Origin: Rhodospirillales bacterium
GTDB lineage: Bacteria > Pseudomonadota > Alphaproteobacteria > Reyranellales > Reyranellaceae
Assembly: GCA_009377525.1 (NCBI GenBank)
Contig: WHTW01000065.1
Span: 1 to 40,621 of the forward strand
Direction of reading: 5' to 3'
DNA length: 40,621 bases
The notes under the pieces were generated by a model. It saw nothing but the letters and a program-made list of their open reading frames with translations. It was not told where the DNA came from and did not search any database. The position numbers and the translations under genes are program-made. Positions 9,488 through 18,577 of the stretch are shown here, one piece after another. How positions within the stretch are numbered: the stretch's first letter is position 1; each line of letters begins with the position of its first letter.

Positions 9488-9596
9488 CTTCCGGACCGCG
9501 GGCCTCCAGGCCCGCTCATGATCTTCATCTTCCGGACCGCGCGCATCCTGCGCGCTCATGAACACATGAGCGAGCTGGAAGCTCGCGGTCCGGAAG
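9488..9596. repeat. REP/BIME-like cluster A (two direct, one inverted unit)
   Basis: Three units of about 32 bp share the core CTTCCGGACCGCG followed by a short variable palindrome and CTCATG. Two are in plus orientation (9488-9520, 9529-9560) and one is inverted (9565-9596). The variable stems differ by compensating changes. The cluster lies between convergent genes and can form strong hairpins, so it may act as a bidirectional terminator. Cluster B at 28720-28825 has the same arrangement. Confidence 0.88.
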
Positions 9597-9604
9597 AGCA
9601 TGAG

Positions 9605-10351
9605 TCACCGCAGCGACGAGACGATCAGCGTCAGTCCCGACAGGCCCAGCAGCACCAGCACGAGCAGGCGAAAGACCGCGTCGTTGACCCGACCGTAGAG
9701 CATGAGGCCGAGCCGCGCTCCGACCAGGCTGGTCGGTACGGTGATGACCGCCCAGACCAGGAAGGTGCGGTCGAGCAGCCCGGCGACCGCGGCGGCCAGC
9801 AGGGCGGTGGCGAGCACGGCCATGTTGAAGGGCTGGTTGACGCCGCGCTGCTCGTTCTTGCTCCAGCCGCGCAGCTGCACCCAGATGGTCGGCACCGGAC
9901 CGCTGAGGCTCGCCATGCCGCCCATCACGCCGCCGGCGAAGCCCGCCGCGGCATCGGCGGCGCGGCCGCCGCCGCTCACGACGGGCGGATGGCGCACCAA
10001 GCCCATCCAGGCGCTGTAGAAGATCAGCAGGATGCCGACGCCGAGCTTCAGCGGCTGCACCCGCACATGCTCGAGCAGCGCGGTGCCGATCGGCACGCCC
10101 AAAAGGCCGGCGGCGAGGAAGGGCCACAGTCGCGGCCACCGCACGCCGCTCCAGATGCGGCGCAGTGCCTGGAGATGGCCGGCCACGGAGCACAGGGCGA
10201 CCAGCGGCGCCGCGGTCACCGGCGACATGGCCTGCAGCCAGAAACCCAGCGCCATCAGCGCATAGCCGGTGCCGGTCAGCCCGTTGACGAAGCCCGCCAC
10301 CAGGGCGCCGGCGACAACGATGGCGATGTCGCCGGCCGGCGGCAGGGGCAC
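9605..10351 (-). CDS. TauE/SafE-family sulfite/anion exporter
   Basis: The 248-residue polytopic membrane protein has about eight hydrophobic helices and the duplicated glycine-rich repeats of the family: GALVAGFVNGLTGTGYAL at the N-terminus and GFAGGVMGGMASLSGP in the middle. Family members export sulfite, sulfoacetate or other organosulfur anions, but the substrate here is not evident. It begins at a GTG 16 nt after the glutaryl-CoA dehydrogenase gene, which is preceded by the ABC transporter, so one minus-strand transcript may cover all five genes. Confidence 0.88.
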   Translation of the reverse strand: MPLPPAGDIAIVVAGALVAGFVNGLTGTGYALMALGFWLQAMSPVTAAPLVALCSVAGHLQALRRIWSGVRWPRLWPFLAAGLLGVPIGTALLEHVRVQPLKLGVGILLIFYSAWMGLVRHPPVVSGGGRAADAAAGFAGGVMGGMASLSGPVPTIWVQLRGWSKNEQRGVNQPFNMAVLATALLAAAVAGLLDRTFLVWAVITVPTSLVGARLGLMLYGRVNDAVFRLLVLVLLGLSGLTLIVSSLR

Positions 10352-10367
10352 GTCGTCAGGCCCCCTA

Positions 10368-11600
10368 TCAGGCGCCCGTGAAGGCCTGGATGCCGGTCAT
10401 GGCGCGGCCGAGGATCAGGGCGTGCACGTCGTGCGTGCCCTCGTAGGTGTTGACCGCCTCGAGGTTCATGACGTGGCGGATCACGTGATACTCGTCCGAC
10501 ACGCCGTTGCCGCCATGCATGTCGCGGGCGACGCGGGCGATGTCGAGCGCCTTGCCGCAGTTGTTGCGCTTGATCAGGGAGATCATCTCCGGCTGGGCGT
10601 GGCCTTCGTCCTTGAGCCGGCCGACGCGCAGGCAGGCCTGCAGGCCGATCGCGATCTCGGTCTGCATGTCGGCGAGCTTCTTCTGGATGAGCTGGTTGGC
10701 GGCGAGCGGCCGGCCGAACTGCTTGCGGTCGAGCGTGTAGTTGCGTGCCTGCTTCCAGCAGAACTCGGCCGCACCCAGGGCGCCCCAGGCGATGCCGTAG
10801 CGCGCGTTGTTGAGGCAGCCGAACGGCCCGCCCAGGCCCGACACGTTGGGCAGCATGTTCTCGGCCGGCACCAACACCTCGTCGAGCATGATGGCGCCGG
10901 TCACCGAGGCGCGCAGGCTGAACTTGCCTTCGATCTTGGGCGTCTCGATGCCCTTCCAGGCGCGCTCCAGGATGAAGCCGCGGATGGCGCCGCCGTCGAG
11001 CTTGGCCCAGATCACCAGCACGTCGGCGATCGGCGAGTTGGTGATCCACATCTTGGAGCCCGAGAGCTTGTAGCCGCCCGGCACGCTGACGGCGCGCGTC
11101 TTCATGCCGCCGGGATCGGAGCCGTGGTCGGGCTCGGTGAGGCCGAAGCAGCCGACCCACTCGCCGGTGGCGAGCTTGGGCAGGTACTTCAGGCGCTGCT
11201 CCTCGCTGCCGTAGGCGCAGATGGGATGCATGACCAGCGAGGACTGCACGCTCATCGCCGAGCGGTAGCCCGAATCGACGCGCTCGACCTCGCGCGCCAC
11301 CAGGCCGTAGGTCGTGTAGTTGGCGGCGGCGCAGCCGTACTTCTCGGGCAGGGTCGAGCCCAAGAGGCCGAGCGCGCCGAACTCGTTCATGATCTCGCGG
11401 TCGAATTTCTCGTGCCGGTTGGCCTCCAGCACGCGCGGCATCAGCTTGTCTTGACAGTAGTCGCGGGCCGCATCGCGGATCGTGATCTCCTCCTCGGTGA
11501 GCTGGTCGTCGAGGAAGAACGGGTCCTCCCAGTCGAACGGCTTGGCATCGGCGCTGATGCCCTTGGCGGCGCTTTTCATCGGGACGGCGGCGGTGGCCAT
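10368..11600 (-). CDS. Glutaryl-CoA dehydrogenase (acyl-CoA dehydrogenase family)
   Basis: The 410-residue enzyme oxidises and decarboxylates glutaryl-CoA to crotonyl-CoA in lysine/tryptophan breakdown. It shows CFGLTEPDHGSDPGGM, the glutaryl-specific arginine region, DMHGGNGVSDEYHVIRH, and the catalytic Glu in NLEAVNTYEGTHDVHALI, which is diagnostic for this subfamily. I chose the ATG at 11600 because AGGAGAG sits 5 nt upstream; a longer start at 11654 would overlap the ABC ATPase gene. No CaiB-type CoA-transferase gene is adjacent. Confidence 0.93.
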   Translation of the reverse strand: MATAAVPMKSAAKGISADAKPFDWEDPFFLDDQLTEEEITIRDAARDYCQDKLMPRVLEANRHEKFDREIMNEFGALGLLGSTLPEKYGCAAANYTTYGLVAREVERVDSGYRSAMSVQSSLVMHPICAYGSEEQRLKYLPKLATGEWVGCFGLTEPDHGSDPGGMKTRAVSVPGGYKLSGSKMWITNSPIADVLVIWAKLDGGAIRGFILERAWKGIETPKIEGKFSLRASVTGAIMLDEVLVPAENMLPNVSGLGGPFGCLNNARYGIAWGALGAAEFCWKQARNYTLDRKQFGRPLAANQLIQKKLADMQTEIAIGLQACLRVGRLKDEGHAQPEMISLIKRNNCGKALDIARVARDMHGGNGVSDEYHVIRHVMNLEAVNTYEGTHDVHALILGRAMTGIQAFTGA

Positions 11601-11631
11601 AATCTCTCCTGGCGTTTTCGCCCGCGTCTTA

Positions 11632-12432
11632 TCAGGCAGTGCCGGCCGCGCCAACCCGGCCCGTGAGCGCCCGGAAAATGTCGAGGCTGAGCCTGCCGAA
11701 GGCCTCGGAAGCGCGCAATTCGACGGTCCTCGGCCGCGGAAGGTCGATTCTGAGGTCTGCCGCGATGCGGCCGGGACGCGGCGACATGACCACCACGCGG
11801 TCGGACAGGAACACCGCCTCGCCGATGGAATGGGTGACGAACAGCACCGTCTTGCGCGCCGATTGCGCCAAGTCGCGCTCGCCCCAGATGCGCAGGAGCT
11901 CCAGCGCCATGTCGTCGCGCGTCATGGCGTCGAGCGCACCGAACGGCTCGTCCATCAGGAGCAGCGGCGGGTCGAGCAGCAGGGCGCGGCACAGCGCGGC
12001 GCGCTGCTGCATGCCGCCCGACAGCTCGCGCGGCAGCTTGTCGCCGAAGCCGGTCAGGCCTGCCATGTCGAGGAGCTGCTGCGCGCGGCCCTGCAGGGCG
12101 GTCGCGTCCTTGCCGGCAAGCTCGGCCGGCAGCAGCACGTTCTGCAGGATCGAGCGCCATTTCAGCAGGATCGGCGCCTGGAAGACCATGCCGATGTCGG
12201 GAATGGGCTCGCGCACGGCACGGCCTGCGACCGTCACCGTGCCGACCGTGGCCGGCCTGAGGCCCGCCACGATACGCAGCAGCGTGGACTTGCCGCAGCC
12301 GCTCGGTCCCACCAGCGAAACGAATTCGCCGGCACCGACGGACAGCGAAATGCCGGCGAGCGCCTCGACCGGGCCGCTCGCCGCCTCATATGTCATGCCG
12401 ACCCGGTCGAGGCCGATCAGTTCCTTGTTCAC
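11632..12432 (-). CDS. ABC transporter ATPase, NitT/TauT type
   Basis: The 266-residue cytoplasmic ATPase shows Walker A GPSGCGKST (about 43-51), Q-loop VFQAP, signature LSGGMQQR, Walker B LLLMDEPF and the switch His in FVTHS. The sequence style matches nitrate/sulfonate/taurine-type importers. It starts at a GTG just after the substrate-binding-protein gene, and together with the permease upstream it completes a three-part importer. Confidence 0.94.
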   Translation of the reverse strand: MNKELIGLDRVGMTYEAASGPVEALAGISLSVGAGEFVSLVGPSGCGKSTLLRIVAGLRPATVGTVTVAGRAVREPIPDIGMVFQAPILLKWRSILQNVLLPAELAGKDATALQGRAQQLLDMAGLTGFGDKLPRELSGGMQQRAALCRALLLDPPLLLMDEPFGALDAMTRDDMALELLRIWGERDLAQSARKTVLFVTHSIGEAVFLSDRVVVMSPRPGRIAADLRIDLPRPRTVELRASEAFGRLSLDIFRALTGRVGAAGTA

Positions 12433-12445
12433 GCCCTGAGCAGGA

Positions 12446-13432
12446 TTACTTCGGCATTTCGACCTTGGGCAGGAACGCGGTCGAATACACGTCCTTGCAC
12501 TCGACCTTCTTGCTGAGGCCCATGTAGGTGTTCACCAGGCCGACTGAATCGCACATTTTCTTCTCGTCGATCCAGCCGATGCCGTTCTTGGCGTAGCGAT
12601 CGGTCTTCATCAGGCCGAGCCCGATCACCATGTTGGGCGTCATGACCTCGACATCGACCTCGGGCACGCGCTTCTTGAAGATCTCCATGGCACCCTTGGG
12701 ATCGGCCATCACGTCGCGCCAGCCCATGTAGGACGCCTCGAGGAAGGCCTTCAGCACCGCCGGCCGCTCTTTCATGGTCTTGGCGCTGGCGATGATCGAC
12801 ATCGAGTACATGTCGAAGCCGAAGTCCGCCCATGGCATCATCACCACGTTGCCCTTGCCGGCGGCCTTCTCGTAAAGCGGCAGGCCGGTCGAGTAATCAC
12901 CGACGCCGTCCATGCGCTTCTCGGCGACCGCGGCGATCTTGGCGGCCGGCTCGATGTTCACCCAGGAGACCTTGGCTGCGTCGATGCCGTTGATCTTGGC
13001 GAAGGCCGGGAACATCTGGCGCTGGCTGTCGCCGGGAGGGGCGCCCAGCGTCTTGCCTTCAAGATCCTTGGGCTTGGTGAGCGGGCTGCTCTTGAGGCTG
13101 AAGATGTTGAGCGGTGTCTTGTCGAACACCATGCCGACGGTCTTGATGGTCGTGCCGCGACCGACCGAGGCGATCACCACGGCGGCGTCGGCCAGGCCGG
13201 CATCGGCGCGGCCGGTGTCGACCTTGGCGATCGAATCGCCCGAGCCCTTGGAGTTCTCCAGGGTGACGTCGAGGCCCTTGGCCTTGTAGTAGCCCTTGTC
13301 GAGCGCCACCCAGTAGGCGGCGTGGTCGCCGACGGCGAACCAGTTCAATGCGAAGGTGAATTTCTCCTGCGCCGAGGCGCTGCCGGCCGTCGCCAGCAAT
13401 GCGGCGAGTGCCAGTGAGACGGTGCGTGTCAT
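12446..13432 (-). CDS. ABC transporter substrate-binding protein, NMT1/SsuA type
   Basis: A 328-residue periplasmic protein with a signal peptide (hydrophobic SLALAALLATAGSASA, predicted cleavage before QEK at about residue 22). It then has the NMT1-family start FTFALNWFAVGDHAAYWVAL and the ADAGLADAAVV and LGAPPGDS segments that line the ligand cleft. Ligands of the family include taurine, sulfonates, nitrate and pyrimidine precursors; none can be chosen here. The ATG at 13432 has GGGAGG upstream, whereas the longer open frame runs through the permease gene and is not used. Confidence 0.93.
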   Translation of the reverse strand: MTRTVSLALAALLATAGSASAQEKFTFALNWFAVGDHAAYWVALDKGYYKAKGLDVTLENSKGSGDSIAKVDTGRADAGLADAAVVIASVGRGTTIKTVGMVFDKTPLNIFSLKSSPLTKPKDLEGKTLGAPPGDSQRQMFPAFAKINGIDAAKVSWVNIEPAAKIAAVAEKRMDGVGDYSTGLPLYEKAAGKGNVVMMPWADFGFDMYSMSIIASAKTMKERPAVLKAFLEASYMGWRDVMADPKGAMEIFKKRVPEVDVEVMTPNMVIGLGLMKTDRYAKNGIGWIDEKKMCDSVGLVNTYMGLSKKVECKDVYSTAFLPKVEMPK

Positions 13433-13464
13433 GACGTTCCTCCCTATTTCCTTCCCCGTTCGAC

Positions 13465-14232
13465 TCAGTCTATGCCTTCGGCCCACGGCGCCCACAAGCG
13501 CGCCAACAGCACGACGGCGCCGTAGAGCACCAGCCCGACGACCGAAATCCAGATCAGCGCGGCAAACGCCACCGAGGTGTTCATGCTGCTCTGGGTCGTG
13601 ACGATGACGTAGCCCAGACCCCTCTGCGAGGCGACGAACTCGCCGACGATGGCGCCGACCACGGCGGCTGTCGCCGTGATCTTGAGCGCGCTCAGGATGT
13701 AGGGCAGGGCGTTGGGGATGCGGATCTTGACGAAGATCTTCCATTTTGGAGCATTGAACACGCGTCCGAGATCGAGCATGTCGGCCTCGACCTGACTGAG
13801 GCCCACGGCTGTGTTGATCACCACCGGGAAGAAGCCGATCAACGCGCCCATCAGCATGTTGGGGAAGATGCCGTAGCCCATCCAGATCAGGAACAGCGGC
13901 GCGATCGCCACCTTGGGCAAGGTGTTCACGAACACCAGGAACGGCACCAGCGCATTGGCGATCAGCGGCGACCAGGCGATCGCCACGCCCAGCGCCACCC
14001 CGACGCCGGCCGCCAGGAAGAACGCGCCGACGATCTCGAGAGTGGTTACCCAGAGATGCTGCGCCCAGGCGGTGTCGCCGTGCCACAGCGCGTTCCACAC
14101 CGCGAGTGGAGAGGGCAGCAGATATTCACGAATGCCGCCTGCGCTGACCGCGACCTGCCAGCTGGCCAGCAGGAAGGCGAACAACGCCACCGTCGGCCAG
14201 TACTGGCGCAGCAAGGACTGGAATTTCATCAT
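13465..14232 (-). CDS. ABC transporter permease, NitT/TauT type
   Basis: A 255-residue inner-membrane protein with about six helices and the cytoplasmic EAA-type loop around FNAPKWKIFVKIRIPNALPY that docks the ATPase. The hydrophobic LPSPLAVWNALW near the N-terminus is typical of SsuC/TauC-like permeases. It is the first gene of the minus-strand operon. Start is either of the ATGs at 14232/14229; a GTG at 14256 would add eight residues. It is divergent from the isomerase gene, leaving about 60 bp for both promoters. Confidence 0.92.
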   Translation of the reverse strand: MMKFQSLLRQYWPTVALFAFLLASWQVAVSAGGIREYLLPSPLAVWNALWHGDTAWAQHLWVTTLEIVGAFFLAAGVGVALGVAIAWSPLIANALVPFLVFVNTLPKVAIAPLFLIWMGYGIFPNMLMGALIGFFPVVINTAVGLSQVEADMLDLGRVFNAPKWKIFVKIRIPNALPYILSALKITATAAVVGAIVGEFVASQRGLGYVIVTTQSSMNTSVAFAALIWISVVGLVLYGAVVLLARLWAPWAEGID

Positions 14233-14293
14233 GCGCAGCCGCACATTCGGGCACACTGGCGAAGCCCCTGAAAACCGTCAAGCCGAGGATCAT

Positions 14294-15112
14294 TTGAAGC
14301 TGTCTCTGTGCAACGAGGTGATCCGCGAGCTCACTTTCGAACGCCAATGCGCGCTGGCCGCCGGACTCGGCTATCGCGGGCTGGAACTGGCGCCCTTCAC
14401 GTTCGGCGACGATGCATGGCGCATGCCGGCCGCGAAGCGTGCCGATATCCGCAAGGTCTGTGCCGACAACGGCCTCGAGGTGAGCGGCCTGCACTGGCTG
14501 CTGGCGGCACCGGCGGGCCTGTCGATCACGACCGCCGATCGCGCGGTGTGGCAGAGGAGCGTCGACGTCCTGCGCGCCTCGGTCGACCTTTGCGCCGAGC
14601 TGGGCGGCAGCTACCTGGTGCACGGCTCGCCGGCTCAGCGGCGCGTCGTCGCGCCCGACGATGCCTCGCGCGCAGAGGAAGCCTGGACGCTGGCGGGCGA
14701 GCAGGCGGCAACGGCCAAGGTGGCCTATTGCATCGAGCCGCTGGCCAGGCCCGATTGCAACTTCGTCAACACGCTGGCCGAGGCGGCCGACATCGTGCGC
14801 CGGCTCGCCAATCCGGCGCTGCGCACCATGGTCGACACCCTGGCCGCCAGCCTGATGGAAGCCGAGCCGCTGGCCGACGTCATCCGGCGCTGGATGCCGA
14901 CCGGCCTGATGGCGCATATCCAGTTCAACGACCGCAACCGGCGGGGCCCGGGGCAGGGCGACGACCGCTTCGCGCCCGTCGTGAAGGCCTTGCGCGAGAC
15001 CGGCTATGGCGGCTGGATCGCCATGGAGCCTTTCGTCTATGAGCCCGACGGGCCGAACTGCGCGGCGCGCATGATCGGCTATGTGTCGGGCCTGCTGGAG
15101 CAGAGCGCATGA
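14294..15112 (+). CDS. Sugar phosphate isomerase/epimerase (TIM barrel)
   Basis: A 272-residue xylose-isomerase-like TIM-barrel protein. Visible are LCNEVIRELTFERQCALAAGLGYRGLELAP split over the first strands, YLVHGSP, the metal-ligand glutamate in YCIEPL, MVDTLAAS, HIQFNDRNR, and a final glutamate in WIAMEPF. These match the E/D/H/E metal site of the family. The start is a TTG with AGGA upstream at 14294. It overlaps the next gene by 4 nt, so its substrate is probably an intermediate of the same sugar-acid pathway. Confidence 0.85.
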   Translation: MKLSLCNEVIRELTFERQCALAAGLGYRGLELAPFTFGDDAWRMPAAKRADIRKVCADNGLEVSGLHWLLAAPAGLSITTADRAVWQRSVDVLRASVDLCAELGGSYLVHGSPAQRRVVAPDDASRAEEAWTLAGEQAATAKVAYCIEPLARPDCNFVNTLAEAADIVRRLANPALRTMVDTLAASLMEAEPLADVIRRWMPTGLMAHIQFNDRNRRGPGQGDDRFAPVVKALRETGYGGWIAMEPFVYEPDGPNCAARMIGYVSGLLEQSA

Positions 15113-16521
15113 AGGTCAAGCTGGAGGACGTCGAGCGCTACGAGCGGCATGTGAAGATGCGGCTCGCCTTTCGCTTCGGCGTGATCACCGTCACCGACGC
15201 CACGCAGGCGGTGATCCGCGTGCGTCTCTCGCTGGCCGACGGCCGCAGCAGCCACGGCGTGGCGGCCGAGGCGCTGGCCGCCAAGTGGTTCGAGAAGAGC
15301 CCGCAGTTCACCGACGAGCAGAATCTCGACCAGCTCCGCCAGGCGCTCGACCTCGGCATCGAGCTCTATCGCGCCCGCGGCCTGGATACGCCCTTCGGCC
15401 TGTTCGCCGGCACGTACCTCGAGCAGCAGAAGCGCGGGGCGGCGCTTGGCCTCAATCCGCTCGTCGCCGGCTACGGTCCGGCCTTGCTCGACCGCGCCAT
15501 CCTCGACGCGCTGGGGCGTGCCACCGGACAGTCGTTCGCCGCCATGATCGCGGGCAACGTTCCGGGCATCCGCGCCACGTCGCTGACGGCGGACATCGAC
15601 GATGCCCAGCTGGCGCCGTTCCTCGCCGGCCTCGAGCCCGGTGGAACCATCGACGTGCGCCACACGGTGGGACTCGTCGATCCGCTGACGGCGGCCGATC
15701 GGCCGGCCTCCGAGCGCGTCAATGACGGTCTGCCGGAGACCCTGGAGGAGGTCGTCTCCTACTATCGCGGGCGCTACTACAAGCTGAAGGTCGGCGGTGA
15801 CATCGAGGCGGATCTCGACCGGCTCGGCCGCATTGCCGCCGTCCTCGATGCCGGCGCCGGCGACTACTGCACGACTCTCGACGGCAACGAGCAGTACGAC
15901 GACGTCGAGGGCATCGTCGAACTTTGGCGCAAGGTCGGGGAGACGCCGGCCTTGGCCGGGCTCGCCCGGTCGATCCTGTTCATCGAGCAGCCGATCAAGC
16001 GGGCGGTCGCGCTCTCGCGGTCGGTGGCGCCGCTGGCCAGGCACCGCGCCGTCATCATCGACGAATCGGACGGCGAGCTGTCGTCTTTCCCCAGGGCGCT
16101 GGAACTCGGCTATGCGGGTGTCTCGAGCAAGAACTGCAAAGGCTTCTACAAGTCGATCCTGAACGCCGCGCGCGTCGCCAGGCTCGGCGCCGGCCATTTC
16201 ATGTCGGCCGAGGATCTCACGACCTGGCCGGGCGTCAGCGTGCAGCAGGATCTTGCTTTGGTCTCCCTGCTGGGGCTTGGCCATGTCGAGCGCAACGCCC
16301 ATCATTTCATCGACGGGATGAGCTTCGCGCCGGAGCACGAGCAGCTTGCGTTCGTGGCGGCCCATCCCGATCTCTACGACAAGAAGGACGGCCGGCCCGC
16401 TCGGCTCAAGGCGGCCGGCGGCAAGCTGGCGCTGAGCTCGCTGGACGTGCCGGGTTTTGCGGTCGGTGCCGAGATGGACTTCAAATCGATGACGCCGATG
16501 ACAAAGGGAGCTTCGACATGA
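15109..16521 (+). CDS. Enolase-superfamily (mandelate racemase/muconate lactonizing) enzyme
   Basis: The 470-residue protein carries the C-terminal enolase barrel: KLKVGG on one strand, the metal-ligand aspartate in TLDGNEQYDD, the glutamate in LFIEQPIKR, the third acidic ligand in VIIDESDGE, and a lysine in GVSSKNCKG. Members abstract a proton alpha to a carboxylate, giving racemisation, dehydration or cycloisomerisation. It is longer than most relatives because of N-terminal and central insertions. Its gene overlaps both neighbours by 4 nt. Confidence 0.85.
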   Translation: MKVKLEDVERYERHVKMRLAFRFGVITVTDATQAVIRVRLSLADGRSSHGVAAEALAAKWFEKSPQFTDEQNLDQLRQALDLGIELYRARGLDTPFGLFAGTYLEQQKRGAALGLNPLVAGYGPALLDRAILDALGRATGQSFAAMIAGNVPGIRATSLTADIDDAQLAPFLAGLEPGGTIDVRHTVGLVDPLTAADRPASERVNDGLPETLEEVVSYYRGRYYKLKVGGDIEADLDRLGRIAAVLDAGAGDYCTTLDGNEQYDDVEGIVELWRKVGETPALAGLARSILFIEQPIKRAVALSRSVAPLARHRAVIIDESDGELSSFPRALELGYAGVSSKNCKGFYKSILNAARVARLGAGHFMSAEDLTTWPGVSVQQDLALVSLLGLGHVERNAHHFIDGMSFAPEHEQLAFVAAHPDLYDKKDGRPARLKAAGGKLALSSLDVPGFAVGAEMDFKSMTPMTKGAST

Positions 16522-17543
16522 CACTGCCCGCCCGTTTCGACAGCGTCGAAGCCGTCGAGGATTTCATGACGACGCCTTCGGACGCGCTGATCGCCGACCT
16601 TGCCCGCACGCCCGGCGACATCATGGTGCTGGGCGTCGGCGGCAAGATGGGTCCGACTCTGGCGCGCCTCGCCAAACGGGCGGCGCCGGGCAAGCGGGTG
16701 ATGGGCGTGGCGCGCTTCAGCGAGCCCGGTGTCCGTGAGGCGCTGGTCAAGGCCGGCGTCGAGCCGGTCGCGGCCGATCTGCTTGATCGTGCGCAACTCG
16801 AGAAGCTTCCGAAGGCCGCCAATGTCGTCTTCATGGCCGGCCGCAAGTTCGGCGCGACCGGCGACGTGCCGCTCACCTGGGCGATGAACGTACAGGTGCC
16901 GGCCATGGTCGCCGAGGTCTTCAAGGACTCGAGCATCGTCGCCTTCTCGACGGGTTGCGTCTATCCGTTCGTGCCGGTGGAGAGCGGCGGCGCCAGCGAG
17001 GATGTGCCCCCCGTACCGCCACCGGGCGACTACGCCACCACATGCGCCGGTCGCGAGCGCATGTTCGAGTACTTTTCCAACAAGTACGGTACGCCGGGCC
17101 GGTTGTTCCGGCTGAACTACGCCATCGACATGCGTTACGGCGTCCTGCACGACATCGGCCGCAAGGTGCGCGACGGCGAGACGATCGATCTGTCGATGGG
17201 CCACGTCAACGTGATCTGGCAGGGCGATGCGAACGCGGTGGCGCTGCGCTGCCTGGCCCATGCCACCACGCCCACCACGCCGATCAACGTCACCGGGCCC
17301 GAGACCATCGAGGTCCGCTGGCTGGCCGGCGAGTTCGGCAAGCTTCTGGGCAAGTCGCCCAAGCTCACTGGTATACCGGCGGCGACGGGCTGGCTGAACG
17401 ATTCGCGACGGATGGTGAAGGAGTTCGGCCCGCCGTCCGTGCCGCTTGCCACGATGATCGAATGGACGGCCGATTGGCTCGCCCGCGGCATGGTCACGCT
17501 CGACAAGCCCACGCACTACGAGGTGCGCGATGGCAGGTACTGA
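16518..17543 (+). CDS. NAD-dependent epimerase/dehydratase family protein
   Basis: The 341-residue protein has a Rossmann start (IMVLGVGGKMGPTLARLAKR, about residues 35-54) and SDR-like strand AFSTGCVYPF with Ser/Thr before the active site. The usual Tyr-x3-Lys pair appears as DYATTCAGRE: Tyr172 is present, but Lys is replaced by Cys176. The oxidoreductase chemistry is therefore uncertain. Its ATG overlaps the stop of the enolase-family gene, and its end overlaps the GNAT gene by 14 nt. Confidence 0.83.
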   Translation: MTLPARFDSVEAVEDFMTTPSDALIADLARTPGDIMVLGVGGKMGPTLARLAKRAAPGKRVMGVARFSEPGVREALVKAGVEPVAADLLDRAQLEKLPKAANVVFMAGRKFGATGDVPLTWAMNVQVPAMVAEVFKDSSIVAFSTGCVYPFVPVESGGASEDVPPVPPPGDYATTCAGRERMFEYFSNKYGTPGRLFRLNYAIDMRYGVLHDIGRKVRDGETIDLSMGHVNVIWQGDANAVALRCLAHATTPTTPINVTGPETIEVRWLAGEFGKLLGKSPKLTGIPAATGWLNDSRRMVKEFGPPSVPLATMIEWTADWLARGMVTLDKPTHYEVRDGRY

Positions 17544-18411
17544 AGCAAGTATCGAGGCGCTCGATGTTCGGCTGATCGATGCCGCGCACAGCGACGCGGT
17601 CTGGCCTTTGTCGATCGAGGTGGGATGGAACCAGAACGTCGCCGATTGGCGCTTCATGCTGGGCGCGGGTCGCGGCTTCGGCTGCGTCGGACCGGACGGC
17701 AAATGGCAGGCGAGCTCGCTGGTCCTGCCGCTCGGCCAGAAGCTTGCGTGGATCAGCATGGTGCTGGTCACCCGGGAACGGCGGCGTGGCGGCCTCGGCA
17801 CGGCCCTGCTGAGGCATTGCATCGAGGAGGTGCGGTCGGCCGGCGCGGTTGCCGGCCTCGATGCGACAGAGCTGGGTCGCCCGATCTATCTGCCGCTGGG
17901 TTTCCGCGATCTCTACGAGATCTCACGCTGGCACTTCGATGAGGCGGCGGATGCGGCCATTTCTCCTCCCGCCGGCGTCTCCTTGCGGCCGCTCACGGCG
18001 GCCGATCTCCCCGGGCTCGCTCTTTACGATCGGCCGCTGACGGGCATGGAGCGGCCGGCGATCCTCGCTCATCTCGCGTTGCGCCAGCCCGGCCGCGCCT
18101 GGCTCGCCGAGAACGCTGCCAGGAAGGTCGTCGGCTTCGTCCTGGGCCGCGAGGGCCGGATGGCGACCTCGCTCGGTCCGGTGGTGGCCGATAACGAGGC
18201 CATCGCGTTGGCTCTGATCGCCAGGGCGGCCGCATCGGCTCCGGGCCCGTTCATCATCGACGTGCCGGTCGCGCATCGCGCCCTGCGCGCCTGGCTCGAG
18301 GGGCAGGGGGCGACGACGCCGCGCGGCTACACGCGCATGACCCTGGGCGAGGCGAAGGGGCTCGACGACCCCACCCATGTGTTTGCTCTCGCCGGCCCCG
18401 AACTCGGGTAA
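17530..18411 (+). CDS. GNAT-family N-acetyltransferase (two-domain)
   Basis: The 293-residue protein has an N-terminal GNAT fold, with the acyl-CoA loop visible as TRERRRGGLGTALLRHC (about residues 82-98) and a following GLDATELGRPIYLPLGF segment. A second domain of about 130 residues (from RPLTAADLPGL) ends in APGPFIIDVP and ARGYTRM-like sequence, as in YitH/Acetyltransf_18 proteins. The acceptor is unknown. It is the last member of the four-gene overlapping cluster starting at 14294. Confidence 0.85.
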   Translation: MAGTEASIEALDVRLIDAAHSDAVWPLSIEVGWNQNVADWRFMLGAGRGFGCVGPDGKWQASSLVLPLGQKLAWISMVLVTRERRRGGLGTALLRHCIEEVRSAGAVAGLDATELGRPIYLPLGFRDLYEISRWHFDEAADAAISPPAGVSLRPLTAADLPGLALYDRPLTGMERPAILAHLALRQPGRAWLAENAARKVVGFVLGREGRMATSLGPVVADNEAIALALIARAAASAPGPFIIDVPVAHRALRAWLEGQGATTPRGYTRMTLGEAKGLDDPTHVFALAGPELG

Positions 18412-18419
18412 CCCCCGCC

Positions 18420-18562
18420 GTCATCCCGAGCGAAGCCGCCCAGCGGGCGGCGAAGTCGAGGGACCTCGTCTTGGCGGCCGCCAGACAGAACAGGTCCCTC
18501 CACTGCGCCTCGCGTAGCCTGCCCCGAGCGCAGTCGAGGGGCTCGGCTCCGGTCGGGATGAC
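18420..18562. repeat. Interspersed palindromic element with 10-bp terminal inverted repeat
   Basis: The ends GTCATCCCGA and TCGGGATGAC are exact inverse copies. Inside are further partly paired stretches around GAGGGACCT and AGGTCCCTC. The element fills the gap between the GNAT and DapA-family genes and could fold in RNA as a long imperfect hairpin. It resembles dispersed non-coding palindromes common in alphaproteobacteria. Confidence 0.75.
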
Positions 18563-18577
18563 GGGTAAGATGACCAC

